64,000 nt of DNA from DASUPK01 sp036505735 (GCA_036505735.1 DASXSZ010000203.1:1-64000); one strand, 5' to 3'; shown: positions 33,139-40,911, counted from the stretch's first letter. Program-made: numbers and translations. The notes: generated by a model from the sequence alone, not told the origin.

Positions 33139-34002
33139 ATGGACGCGCTCGCCTGGGAGGCCGAGCCTCCGCGGCTCCGATCACCGGTCCTCGTCTGCGC
33201 CTTCGCCGGCTGGAACGACGCCGCCGGCGCGGCGACCACCGCATTGACGACCGCAGCCGAATCGCTGGATGCCGAGGTGATCGCGCAGGTCGACCCCGAG
33301 GAGTTCTTCGACTTCCAGGCGAACCGGCCCACGATCCGGCTGACCGAGGGGCAGACTCGGGAGATCGAGTGGCCGGGCAATGTCCTGCTGGCCGCGACAC
33401 CGCCGGGCGCCGAGCGCGACCTCGTCCTGCTCGCCGGCACCGAGCCCAACCTGCGCTGGCGCACCTTCTCCGATGGGATCGCTGAGACAGCCGAGTCGCT
33501 CGGGATCGAGATGGTGGTCACTCTCGGTGCGCTGATCGCCGATGTCGCCCACACGCTGCCCGTCCCGATCACCGGCCTGGCCTCGGCCGAGGAACTCGTC
33601 GAGCGCCTCGACCTGGCGCGCTCCAACTACGAGGGCCCGACGGGCGTGGTCGGCGTCCTCCACGACGCCTGCCGCCGCCGCGGTATCCCGTCGGCGAGCC
33701 TCTGGGCGGCTGTGCCGCACTACGTTGCGGCAGTGCCCAATCCCAAGGCGGCGCTGGCGCTGCTCCGCCGCCTCGAGGGGCTGGTGGGCGTCGCTCTCGA
33801 GGCCTCCGGCCTCGAGGAGGAGTCGGAGTCCTACGAGAGCCAGGTGAGCCGCGCGGTCGCCGCCAACCCGGAGATCGAGGAGCTCGTCCACAGGCTCGAG
33901 GAGGAGCAGTCCGAGCGGCTCGAAATGGAGGACGACGTCCCCTCGGGCGAATCGCTGGCTCGGGACTTCGAGCGCTACCTGCGCCAGCAGGGCAACAACT
34001 AG
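33139..34002 (+). CDS. PAC2 family protein (proteasome assembly chaperone-like)
   Basis: A 287-residue protein of the actinobacterial PAC2 group. Recognisable are the opening LRSPVLVCAFAGWNDAAGAA, the segment EEFFDFQANRP, then GALIADVAHTLPVPITG near 134 and LWAAVPHYVAAVPNPKAALALL near 190. A glutamate-rich helical tail follows. In eukaryotes PAC2 helps assemble proteasomes. The role in actinobacteria, where it often lies near proteasome or DNA-repair genes, is not settled. No proteasome genes are in this window. Confidence 0.78.
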   Translation: MDALAWEAEPPRLRSPVLVCAFAGWNDAAGAATTALTTAAESLDAEVIAQVDPEEFFDFQANRPTIRLTEGQTREIEWPGNVLLAATPPGAERDLVLLAGTEPNLRWRTFSDGIAETAESLGIEMVVTLGALIADVAHTLPVPITGLASAEELVERLDLARSNYEGPTGVVGVLHDACRRRGIPSASLWAAVPHYVAAVPNPKAALALLRRLEGLVGVALEASGLEEESESYESQVSRAVAANPEIEELVHRLEEEQSERLEMEDDVPSGESLARDFERYLRQQGNN

Positions 34003-34580
34003 CCGACGAGACGCTCGATCAGGCGCCGCAGCTCCGGCCGGAACTCGGCCGCGGCCTGGGCGGGATCCTCCTCCCGGGCCAGAACGCGCTCGCCCAAGCC
34101 GTCGAGCGCCGCGACGACCAGGCTGGCGTCGGCGCGCGGATCGCTGCTCCCCAGCGCCTCGAGAGCTCCCGCGACCGAACGCTGCTCAGCGTCGCACCAG
34201 CTCTGCGCCGCCTCGCGCAGCTCGGGGCGGCGGCCGGCCTCGAGCCAGAGCTCGTACTCCGCGATGTAGGCGGTCCGGTCCTCGGCCGCCGCGACCAGCT
34301 CCGAGATCAGCCGGTCAGCAAGCGCCCTCGGGGTCTTCAGCGAGCGCAGCTCGTTCCCGAGACTGCCGTATCGCTCGATCTCCTGCGCTGCCACGTGCTC
34401 AAGCGCCTGCCGGAGCAGGTCGTCCCGCGACTCGAAGTAGTAAGTCGTCGAGCCCAGCGGCACACCCGCCTCCTCGGCGACCGCCCGGTGCGTCGCCGCT
34501 CCGCGTCCCGAGCGCCCGATGACGCGAAGCGCAGCGTCCAGAATCTGCTCCCGGCGCCCCCGGGTTACCTGCTCCGCCAT
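33999..34580 (-). CDS. TetR family repressor of the SMR gene
   Basis: A 193-residue TetR protein with the DNA-binding segment RREQILDAALRVIGRSGRGAATHRAVAEEAGVPLGSTTYYFESRDDLL at its N-terminus. It is the second gene of a two-gene unit: the SMR transporter gene ends 10 bases upstream. Two identical palindromes precede the transporter. Such an order implies autoregulation together with its target. The stop overlaps the PAC2 gene's end by 4 bases on the other strand. Confidence 0.8.
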   Translation of the reverse strand: MAEQVTRGRREQILDAALRVIGRSGRGAATHRAVAEEAGVPLGSTTYYFESRDDLLRQALEHVAAQEIERYGSLGNELRSLKTPRALADRLISELVAAAEDRTAYIAEYELWLEAGRRPELREAAQSWCDAEQRSVAGALEALGSSDPRADASLVVAALDGLGERVLAREEDPAQAAAEFRPELRRLIERLVG

Positions 34581-34590
34581 GTCGGTCAGG

Positions 34591-34914
34591 CTAATTGGCA
34601 CCGGAGAGGTTCAGCCCCACCACGCCGCCGATCACCAGGACGATGCTCGCCAGCTTGAGCGCATTCACCGACTCGCCGAGGGCGGCCATCCCGATCACAG
34701 CGACCGCCGCCGTTCCGACGCCGGCCCAGACGGCGTAGGCGAGGCTGATCTCGAGCTCCCTCAGCGCCAGCGCCGTCAGCCAGAGCGAGGCGGCGTAGGT
34801 GACCAGCACGAGGGCGGAGGGAGCCGCGTTCGTGAAGCCGTCGGTGAATCGCAGGAAGACGGTCCCGACCACCTCGCTTGCGATTGCCGCCGCCAGATAG
34901 ATCCACGCCAACAT
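34591..34914 (-). CDS. Small multidrug resistance (SMR) efflux protein
   Basis: A 107-residue protein with four helices. SMR markers are present: AWIYLAAAIASEVVGTVFLR with the essential Glu at residue 14, then LALRELEISLAYAVWAGVGTA near 54-74. Dimers export cationic compounds in exchange for protons. The ATG at 34914 sits 5 bases from the nearer operator. That leaves no room for a normal leader, so translation is probably leaderless and directly occluded by the repressor. Confidence 0.87.
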   Translation of the reverse strand: MLAWIYLAAAIASEVVGTVFLRFTDGFTNAAPSALVLVTYAASLWLTALALRELEISLAYAVWAGVGTAAVAVIGMAALGESVNALKLASIVLVIGGVVGLNLSGAN

Positions 34915-34919
34915 GATGT

Positions 34920-34931
34920 GTACAAATGTAC
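34920..34931. promoter_or_regulatory. TetR operator, proximal copy GTACAAATGTAC
   Basis: An inverted repeat with arms GTACA and TGTAC, five bases upstream of the SMR start codon. On the minus strand TACATT within it is a possible -10 box, preceded at 18 bases by CTGTAC from the distal copy. Confidence 0.65.
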
Positions 34932-34940
34932 CACATCCCT

Positions 34941-34952
34941 GTACAAATGTAC
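34941..34952. promoter_or_regulatory. TetR operator, distal copy GTACAAATGTAC
   Basis: Identical in all 12 bases to the proximal copy. Centres are 21 base pairs apart, two helical turns, so both repressor dimers would bind the same face of the DNA. Confidence 0.65.
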
Positions 34953-34964
34953 AGCCGTAGGGCG

Positions 34965-37900
34965 TCAGGCTTCCGAGGCCGGGCAGATCAAGCGGAAATC
35001 GCACCAGGAGCAGATCTCGGGCGAGGGCCTAGGTTCGAAGTCCTGTCCGAGGATGCCCTCGCCGACCTCGAGGACGACTGACTCGACCCGCTCGAGATCA
35101 TCGGGGGAACCGCCGACCGCAACCTTCTCGTCGGCGAGTACGTACCAGTAGCTGCCGGCGGCGCCCTCGAGGCGCCAGGCCTCGCGGGCGGCGAGGCGAT
35201 AGATGGCGAGCTGGACATCTGACTCGAGCTCCCGCGGCGGCTTCGGATCGCCCGTCTTGTAGTCGATCAGCTCGTAGCCGCCGCCCGGCAGCTGGTCGAC
35301 GCGATCGACCCGGCCTCGGAGGTGGTGGGGCCCGATCCGGAAGTCGAACTTGCGCTCGACCCAGCGGGGATGTGATCCGCTCGCCACCTCCCGGGCGTGG
35401 TAGCGGTGCAGGGCCTCGATCGCCTTCTCGCGGAACTGCAGCTCGTCGTCGGACTCGCCGAAGCCCGACCGTCGCCAAGCGGCGGCGAACAGCGCCATCA
35501 GGCGCTCCAGGCTGCCGGCCTCGGCCTCCTCCCCGGCGGCCTGCTGGCCATGGAAGCGCTCCAACACCTGGTGGATGACGATGCCGAAGCGCTGGTTGAT
35601 CGTGGTCTCCTGCGGGATACCGAAGACGCGCGCGAACTTGTACTTGAGCGGGCAGGTCCGGTAGAGCTCGATATCGGTGGCGGAGAGGGCGAGCCCCTCG
35701 CCGCGCCGGGGCAGGAAGGCCTCGAGCGAGGGCTCGTCGCGCTGGGCGATCAGCTCCCGGCGGCGCTTGGCCGCACCCTCCTCGTCGAGCAGGTAGGCGT
35801 CGAGGCCGGAGTCCCGGAGCGCGCTGCGCTGCTCGGGCGAGATCGCGTGCTCGAGCAGGTCGTTGATCGCGGCGAGTGAGTCGGCGACGGGGTCCTCGGT
35901 CGATCCCTGGATCAACCCCGCCAGCTTGACCAGCTCCAGAAAGCGGGCCACGGCGCGGGTGACGTCGACGTAAGTGTCGAGCCGCGGCTCCCTGAGCTTC
36001 CCGCCCGCCCGCCAGGCCTCCTCCAGGACCTCGTCCTGGATCATGCGGTAGGTCGCCTGCAGGCCCTCCGCCGGGCCGAAGAGCTCCTCGCCGTGCTTCT
36101 GCTCGGTCCCGTCCAGGACTGCGCGCGCGTCCTCGTAGAAGGGAGACGGGCGGGCGGGGCCCGCGTCGGTCGCGGCGGGCCTCGAGAGGACCAGATCCTC
36201 GCTCGCGCGCGTCATCGCGACGTAGAGCAGGCGCCTGGACGCGTCCTCGTGGGAGGGCCCCCCGCCGCCCGCGCCGGGCGGCACCATCGGCGGGCCGGCC
36301 GGCCCCGATCCAGGCAGGGCACCCGCGTGCAGTCCGATGACGTAGACGCGTGAGAACTCGAGACCCTTGGTGCGCTCCAACGGCATCACCCTGACGGCAT
36401 CGGCCATCGGCTCGCCCGGCTCATCAACCGGAGACACGCCAGCCTCCGAGACCGCCACGAGGTAGCGGACGAAGTCGCGGTTGGAGCCCGTCGGCTCGCG
36501 CCTGGTCCACGCGGCCGCGAGCTCGCCGAGTCGCGACAGATTGCGAAGCCGCTCGGCGGCCTCCGGGTGCGCGGCGAAGAGCCGGTGGCGGCGGAAGCCG
36601 ATCCGCTCGATCAAACGGCGCACGAAGACGTCAGCTCGCATCTCGCCCATCGCCCTGGCCGCGGCCCGGTGGAGCTGGAGGAACTCGCGGATGCGATCCC
36701 GGGCCTCGGGCGGGATCTGGGGGCTCTCCAGGGACGCCTCGAGGGCGGAGACCATGTCCAGCTTGCGCCGGCGGGCGATCGTCGCGCAGCGGGCGAGGTC
36801 GACCGAGCGGAGCTCGACGGGGGGGCGGCTCAAGGCGCGCACGGCAGCGGCCGCGTCAGTCGGGTCGGCGAGCAGTCGCAGCCAGGCGATCACGTCGCGG
36901 ACCTCGGGGCGCTGGAAGAACGCCCCGGGCCCGGTGAGTCGGTAGGGGACCCGCCGCTCCTCGAGGGCCGCCGCGATCGCCCGAGAGCGCCCGCCGCCCC
37001 GCGGAACCGCGACGCAGACCTCCTCCAGCTTCACCTCGCCGGCGGCCAGGACCGCCTCGATGTCCCTTGCCACCGACTGGGCCTCGGCGCGCTCATTGGT
37101 CCCGGACCAGAAGCGCACCCGGGTCGCGGGCCCGGCCGCCCGGCGTGAGATCTCGGCGCCCCGCTCCGTGGGCGCGACCACCGCGTGGGCGGCATCCAGG
37201 AGGTCCCCGCCGTAGCGCCAGGCAGGCTCGAGCGTGATCTCGCTCGGGCCGAGCGCCCGGCGGGCCCAGGCCGAGGCAGCGCCGCAGGGGGCACCGGCTT
37301 GCTCGTCGTCGCAAGAGAGCACAGCGGTCGCGGCGCCCCGTGCGAGCGCCTCGATCAGTGAGCGCTCCGCCGGACAGGCGTCCTCCGTCTCGTCGACGAT
37401 CAGGTGCGGGAAGCGCTCGGAGATGGCCTCGGCGAGCGCCGGCCGCTCCTCCACCAGCCGGCTCAGCTCGAGCACGGCGTCGATGTCATCCATCGCCCCC
37501 GCGGAGCGCAGCATCGAGTCGTGCTGTTCGTAGATCTCCGCGAACTCCCGCTCCCGCGCCGCGGAGTCACGCTCGGAGCGGGAGCCTCCGGCCTGCTCCT
37601 CGGACCATCGCCGGAAGCGCTCGGCGGTCACCCCGGCGGACTTGAGCGCGTCGATCCGGCCAACGATGCGCGCGAGCAGGCCGGCCGGGTTCCCCCGGAT
37701 CTCGTGGCGACGCAGCGGCAGCTCATCGATCCGGTCGAGGAGCATCGCGAGCCGCTCGGCTGGGCTCAGGGACTCGAAGAAGGGGTCGAGCTCCGCCTCG
37801 GTGGCGTGCTCGCGCAGCAGGCGAGCGGCCGCCACCGGGTGGGTATGGACGACGAGCTCCTCGTAGGCCGTCTCGATCGTCTCCTCGGCGCGGGTCCTGA

Positions 37901-38102
37901 TCCGATTCGCCGCGGCCACCGAGCGAGTCAGAGCGAGGGCCCGCTCGCCGGCGCCAACCAGGCGCCCCAGTCTGCGCGCCAGGGCCTCCGTGCGCCCGGT
38001 GCCGGCGGCGCCGAGGACCAGCAGCGCGCCGCCATCGTGAGCGACGACCGCCTCCTGCCGCTCGGTCAGCCCCGGGACCCCGTGATCGCGCTGTTGGTCC
38101 AT
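34965..38102 (-). CDS. UvrD/AdnA-like SF1 helicase fused to a RecB-type nuclease with Fe-S cluster
   Basis: A 1045-residue helicase-nuclease. Helicase motifs run in order: a Walker A GAAGTGRT near residue 31-38, Walker B VDETEDACP near 237, LEPAWRYGG, LERTKGLEF near 580 and LLYVAMTRASEDL near 627. The C-terminal nuclease has GIVIHQVLERFH near 840, GRVDRVDQ and ELIDYKTG near 945. Cysteines in YRTCPLKY and CSWCDFRLICP fit an AdnAB/AddB-style 4Fe-4S cluster. The Walker A lysine is arginine (codon CGC), so ATPase activity may be weak or lost. Relatives process double-strand breaks as two-subunit AdnAB complexes. No second subunit is in this window. Confidence 0.82.
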   Translation of the reverse strand: MDQQRDHGVPGLTERQEAVVAHDGGALLVLGAAGTGRTEALARRLGRLVGAGERALALTRSVAAANRIRTRAEETIETAYEELVVHTHPVAAARLLREHATEAELDPFFESLSPAERLAMLLDRIDELPLRRHEIRGNPAGLLARIVGRIDALKSAGVTAERFRRWSEEQAGGSRSERDSAAREREFAEIYEQHDSMLRSAGAMDDIDAVLELSRLVEERPALAEAISERFPHLIVDETEDACPAERSLIEALARGAATAVLSCDDEQAGAPCGAASAWARRALGPSEITLEPAWRYGGDLLDAAHAVVAPTERGAEISRRAAGPATRVRFWSGTNERAEAQSVARDIEAVLAAGEVKLEEVCVAVPRGGGRSRAIAAALEERRVPYRLTGPGAFFQRPEVRDVIAWLRLLADPTDAAAAVRALSRPPVELRSVDLARCATIARRRKLDMVSALEASLESPQIPPEARDRIREFLQLHRAAARAMGEMRADVFVRRLIERIGFRRHRLFAAHPEAAERLRNLSRLGELAAAWTRREPTGSNRDFVRYLVAVSEAGVSPVDEPGEPMADAVRVMPLERTKGLEFSRVYVIGLHAGALPGSGPAGPPMVPPGAGGGGPSHEDASRRLLYVAMTRASEDLVLSRPAATDAGPARPSPFYEDARAVLDGTEQKHGEELFGPAEGLQATYRMIQDEVLEEAWRAGGKLREPRLDTYVDVTRAVARFLELVKLAGLIQGSTEDPVADSLAAINDLLEHAISPEQRSALRDSGLDAYLLDEEGAAKRRRELIAQRDEPSLEAFLPRRGEGLALSATDIELYRTCPLKYKFARVFGIPQETTINQRFGIVIHQVLERFHGQQAAGEEAEAGSLERLMALFAAAWRRSGFGESDDELQFREKAIEALHRYHAREVASGSHPRWVERKFDFRIGPHHLRGRVDRVDQLPGGGYELIDYKTGDPKPPRELESDVQLAIYRLAAREAWRLEGAAGSYWYVLADEKVAVGGSPDDLERVESVVLEVGEGILGQDFEPRPSPEICSWCDFRLICPASEA

Positions 38103-38109
38103 CGATTCC

Positions 38110-38115
38110 AGGCTA
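38110..38115 (-). promoter_or_regulatory. Leaderless-type -10 box TAGCCT for the helicase-nuclease gene
   Basis: TAGCCT on the minus strand lies 7 bases before the ATG at 38102. There is no ribosome-binding site. Confidence 0.5.
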
Positions 38116-38171
38116 GTTCATGCGTCCGCCGCCTCGAGGCGCATTCCCGCTGACCGCGCAGAATCGCTCGC

Positions 38172-38177
38172 TAACCT
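38172..38177 (+). promoter_or_regulatory. -10 box TAACCT upstream of the inositol-phosphatase-like gene
   Basis: TAACCT lies 7 bases before an ATG at 38185 that opens only a five-codon frame (ending at 38202) overlapping the true start at 38195. See the finding on this mini-frame. Confidence 0.4.
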
Positions 38178-38194
38178 GGCGCCGATGGTCCTCC

Positions 38195-39070
38195 ATGACT
38201 GAGGCCCCAGGCCGCGGCGACGCGGCGCAGGCGTCCCGGGCCGCGGGTCCGAGCGACCAGGAGTGGATCGCGGCCTGCCGCCGATCCGTCGAGGTGCAGC
38301 GCAGGATCTTCCACGAGCACCGCGGGATCGAGGAGCGCACCCGGTACGAGGGGATCGGCGAGGGCGGCGATCGCACGCTGGTTATCGACCGGCTCTGTGA
38401 GGACGCGATCTTCGCCGAGCTCCAGACGCTGCATGAGGCGGGCCACGAGTTCACCGCTGTGTCAGAGGAGCGCGGCGCCGTCAGCTTCGGCAACGACGAG
38501 TCGCCGCTGCGTGTCGTGATCGATCCGATCGACGGCTCGCTCAACGCACGGCGGACGATTCCGCTGCACAGCGTCAGCATCGCGGTCGCCGACGGCGATT
38601 CGATGGACGACGTCACCTTCGGCTACGTCTACGAGTTCGGCGCCGGCGAGGAGTTCATCGCCACGGCTGACGGCGAGGCCCTGATCGATGGGCGGCCGCT
38701 GCGGGTGTCCGCCGGTGACGGACTCGAGGTGATCGCGCTGGAGGCGACCAAGCCGGAGCGCGTGCTGAAGGCCGCCGAGCTGCTCCAGGGCCGCGCCTAC
38801 CGGATACGTGTCCCGGGATCGATTGCGGTGGCGCTCTGCTACGTGGCGGCGGGCCGCTACGACGGCATGATCACCACCCGCAACTGCCGCTCCGTGGATG
38901 CCGCAGCGGGCCAGCTGATCGCGCGGCGCGCCGGCGCCGCCCTGGAGTTCGCGGGTGGTGGTCTCGAAGACGCGCCGCTGGATCTCACAGCCCGTTACGA
39001 CGTGGCCGCGGCGCGCACCTCCGGCGACCTGAGGGTGCTGCGCGAGGCGCAGGACGCCGTCCATGCCTGA
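38195..39070 (+). CDS. Inositol monophosphatase family phosphatase
   Basis: A 291-residue lithium-sensitive-type phosphatase. The metal-binding motif is RVVIDPIDGSLNARRTIPLHSVSIAV near residues 104-128, with Asp-x-Ile-Asp-Gly-Ser. The first-metal Glu is in AVSEERGAVS near 90. The C-terminal Asp is in NCRSVDAAAGQLIARRAG near 234, where typical members have WDxxAG. The changed WD to VD is noteworthy but occurs in divergent archaeal-like members. Substrate could be inositol phosphate, fructose bisphosphate or another. It overlaps the DUF2342 gene by 8 bases. Confidence 0.78.
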   Translation: MTEAPGRGDAAQASRAAGPSDQEWIAACRRSVEVQRRIFHEHRGIEERTRYEGIGEGGDRTLVIDRLCEDAIFAELQTLHEAGHEFTAVSEERGAVSFGNDESPLRVVIDPIDGSLNARRTIPLHSVSIAVADGDSMDDVTFGYVYEFGAGEEFIATADGEALIDGRPLRVSAGDGLEVIALEATKPERVLKAAELLQGRAYRIRVPGSIAVALCYVAAGRYDGMITTRNCRSVDAAAGQLIARRAGAALEFAGGGLEDAPLDLTARYDVAAARTSGDLRVLREAQDAVHA

Positions 39071-40145
39071 GGGGGTCGTGGATTGGACCCTGGCCCAGCG
39101 CGTCGCCGGCGCGCTGGCGGGATCCGGGCCCGATTGGGACGGGAGCGAGGAGGAGCTGCGCTCCGAGTCGGAACGCGCGGCCGAGCTGGTCCGGCACTAC
39201 ACGCGTTTGAGGCCCAAGGGCCGGGTCCCGTCGGCCGAGCTGGTCGACCGAGCCGAATGGGCCCGGGTCAACCTGGAGTCCTTCCGCGGCCTCTCCGCGC
39301 GGGTGGAGGAGCACCTCCAGGACCGGATGAACGGATCGGCCGGCAAGGGCGGCTTCCAGCGGACCATCGTGCGCGCCGCCGCCGGCGCGGAGGTCGGGCT
39401 CGCGGTCGGCTATCTCTCGCAGCGGGTGATCGGGCAGTACGACGTCGCGCTGATCGGCCCCACTCGTGCCCCAAGACTGTTGTTCGTCGGCCCGAACCTC
39501 TCGGCCGCCCGCGCGCGACTCGACGTTGACCGCGAGCTCTTCCTGCGCTGGATCGCGCTCCACGAGACGACCCACGCCGTGCACTTCGCCTCGGTCCCCT
39601 GGCTGCGCGAGCACATCGGAGGGATCGCCGAGGAGCTCTTCGAGAAGGCCGCGCTCGACGTGAAGCCCGGGGAGCTGCTCGGCAAGCTCGCCCGGCTCAA
39701 CCCCAAGGAGCTGGTCCGCTCGGTGGCCAGCGGCGAGCTCGCCATGCTGCTCTGGCCCGAGCCGCAGCGCCGGCTGGTAGAGAAGTTGACGGCCACGATG
39801 ACGCTGGTGGAGGGATACGCGGAGCACGTGATGGACGCGGTCGGGGACGGCCTCGATCCCGGATACACGGACCTCCGTCGGGCACTCGACCGTGATCGCG
39901 AGCGTCGCGGCCTCCTCGACTCGATCGTCTCGAAGGTGCTCGGGCTGGAGATGAAGCTGGCGCAGTACCGCCGCGGCAAGGCGTTCGCCGACGAGGTGGT
40001 TCGCTCCCACGGGATCAGGACGTTGAACCGCGCCTGGCGAGGGCCAGAGGAGCTCCCTCGCCCGGAGGAGCTCGACAGCCCCTCGGACTGGGTCGATCGC
40101 GTCGGCGCAGCGCACGAAGGGCGCCTCTTCTCGCTCTTTCGCTAG
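39063..40145 (+). CDS. DUF2342 zincin-like protein (F420-biosynthesis-associated family)
   Basis: A 360-residue actinobacterial protein. The zincin helix reads ALHETTHAVHF near residues 158-168, an HExxH-type site in which the pattern is H-E-T-T-H. A downstream EGYAEHVMDAV near 252 could supply the third ligand. The N-terminus VDWTLAQRVAGALAGSGP is typical of the family annotated as coenzyme F420 biosynthesis associated, although no such function has been demonstrated to my knowledge. It overlaps the phosphatase gene upstream and is probably translated with it. Confidence 0.8.
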   Translation: MPEGVVDWTLAQRVAGALAGSGPDWDGSEEELRSESERAAELVRHYTRLRPKGRVPSAELVDRAEWARVNLESFRGLSARVEEHLQDRMNGSAGKGGFQRTIVRAAAGAEVGLAVGYLSQRVIGQYDVALIGPTRAPRLLFVGPNLSAARARLDVDRELFLRWIALHETTHAVHFASVPWLREHIGGIAEELFEKAALDVKPGELLGKLARLNPKELVRSVASGELAMLLWPEPQRRLVEKLTATMTLVEGYAEHVMDAVGDGLDPGYTDLRRALDRDRERRGLLDSIVSKVLGLEMKLAQYRRGKAFADEVVRSHGIRTLNRAWRGPEELPRPEELDSPSDWVDRVGAAHEGRLFSLFR

Positions 40146-40186
40146 ACCGGATACCTCCGTGTAACACCCTCGCGGCGGAGGGGTAA

Positions 40187-40198
40187 GAACATGTGTTC
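40187..40198. promoter_or_regulatory. LexA-like (SOS) operator GAACATGTGTTC
   Basis: Arms GAACA and TGTTC form a perfect inverted repeat around TG. This matches the GAAC-N4-GTTC core of Gram-positive LexA sites. A degenerate second copy (GAAACGTGTGTTC) follows at 40201-40213 and a half site GAACAT at 40228-40233. The box overlaps the -35 region of the promoter of the coiled-coil gene. Confidence 0.6.
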
Positions 40199-40224
40199 GG
40201 GAAACGTGTGTTCGGTGCTAAGCT
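40196..40224 (+). promoter_or_regulatory. Promoter of the coiled-coil gene, extended -10
   Basis: TGC followed by TAAGCT (40219-40224) is an extended -10 box. TTCGGG at 40196-40201 is a weak -35 with 17-base spacing. The leader is about 55 bases. Confidence 0.45.
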
Positions 40225-40283
40225 CCGAACATCCTTAGAGCTAATAAGACGAGAAAGCGACGCTGAAGGGATCGACAGCCCAG

Positions 40284-40742
40284 ATGGCCCCAAAGACCGA
40301 AGAGAAGACCGAAGTCACCAGCAACAGCCGCAAGCCTTCAGAGCAGGCGCTGCAGGCCGTGGATGTCGCCGTCGGAGCCGTTCCGACGGTCGCCGAGGCG
40401 GTCCGCAATACAGCGGACACCTGGCGGAAGTCCGAGACTCGCTCCCAGGAGATCGAGACACTGCAGAAGCGGGTCCAGACTCTGCGTGACGCGGAGGGCA
40501 GGACGAGCGAGATCGAGGCGCTGCGCAAGCGACTGGGCTCAGAGCTCGAGAAGGCCGAGGCGAAGGGCGGGGACGTCCGCCGTCAGGTCACCGACCAGCT
40601 CATCGGCCAGGCTCGCAAGGCGCGCGAGCGCGTCGAGCCCGTGTACCGCGAGCGGGTCGAGCCCGTCGTCAAGGAGCGGGTCGAGCCGGTCTACCGCGAG
40701 CGCGTCGAGCCGGCCGTGAAGAAGGTGCGCGAGCGCATCTGA
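40284..40742 (+). CDS. Coiled-coil protein with RVEPV octapeptide repeats, function unknown
   Basis: A 152-residue, highly charged protein with no signal peptide or membrane helix. Residues 50-105 form long helices rich in Glu, Arg and Lys with coiled-coil spacing. From residue 116 to 147 there are four eight-residue repeats: RVEPVYRE, RVEPVVKE, RVEPVYRE, RVEPAVKK. The N-terminal 25 residues are Ser/Thr/Lys-rich and probably disordered. I recognise no family. The LexA-like box upstream suggests DNA-damage control. A hairpin CCGGGC-CG-CCCGG follows the stop codon. Confidence 0.6.
   Translation: MAPKTEEKTEVTSNSRKPSEQALQAVDVAVGAVPTVAEAVRNTADTWRKSETRSQEIETLQKRVQTLRDAEGRTSEIEALRKRLGSELEKAEAKGGDVRRQVTDQLIGQARKARERVEPVYRERVEPVVKERVEPVYRERVEPAVKKVRERI
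40629..40724 (+). repeat. Four 24-base coding repeats
   Basis: Units at 40629, 40653, 40677 and 40701, each encoding RVEP(V/A)xxx. Units differ mainly at third codon positions and at the last four residues, so the array is not a recent duplication. It appears to be maintained at the protein level. Confidence 0.7.
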
Positions 40743-40761
40743 CCCTTAGCCCGGGCCGCCC

Positions 40762-40821
40762 GGAGAGGTGGCGCGCCCGGAGAAGCCCCTCACCATGTGA
40801 GTGGGAAGCAGCAACCTCTCC
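40762..40821 (+). ncRNA. Candidate structured RNA upstream of mrp
   Basis: An eight-base-pair closing stem GGAGAGGT/ACCTCTCC (40762-40769 with 40814-40821) encloses a second hairpin formed by CCC-CTCA and TGAG-T-GGG, loop CCATG region. The internal AAGCAGCA strand is unpaired. A strong terminator hairpin follows after 7 bases. It could be a small RNA or a leader/attenuator for mrp. It does not match SRP RNA, tRNA or any riboswitch I can recall. Confidence 0.35.
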
Positions 40822-40828
40822 TCCCTCG

Positions 40829-40855
40829 AAAACCGGGCCCTCGTGGCCCGGTTTT
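40829..40855. terminator. Bidirectional intrinsic terminator
   Basis: AAAACCGGGCC, loop CTCGT, GGCCCGGTTTT: an 11-base-pair perfect stem with A-tract on one side and T-tract on the other. It ends transcription of the coiled-coil gene or of the structured RNA before mrp. Confidence 0.75.
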
Positions 40856-40898
40856 CACGTGTGCGATCGGCCGCCGCCGGGCAACCTCGGTTGGTCCC

Positions 40899-40904
40899 TA
40901 GACT
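40899..40904 (+). promoter_or_regulatory. Leaderless-type -10 box TAGACT for mrp
   Basis: TAGACT lies 7 bases before the ATG at 40912 and downstream of the terminator, supporting this start. The frame is open further upstream, but only through the terminator hairpin. Confidence 0.5.
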
Positions 40905-40911
40905 TCCAGCC

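Noticed and set aside
40629..40724. CRISPR-like array (four 24-base units)
   Set aside because: The units are contiguous and in frame, have no spacers, and vary at silent positions; it is a coding repeat.
40762..40821. Signal recognition particle RNA, because of the GGAAGCAGCA string
   Set aside because: The opposite strand of the helix lacks the required CAGG segment and the tetraloop is not at the apex, so the SRP core structure does not form.
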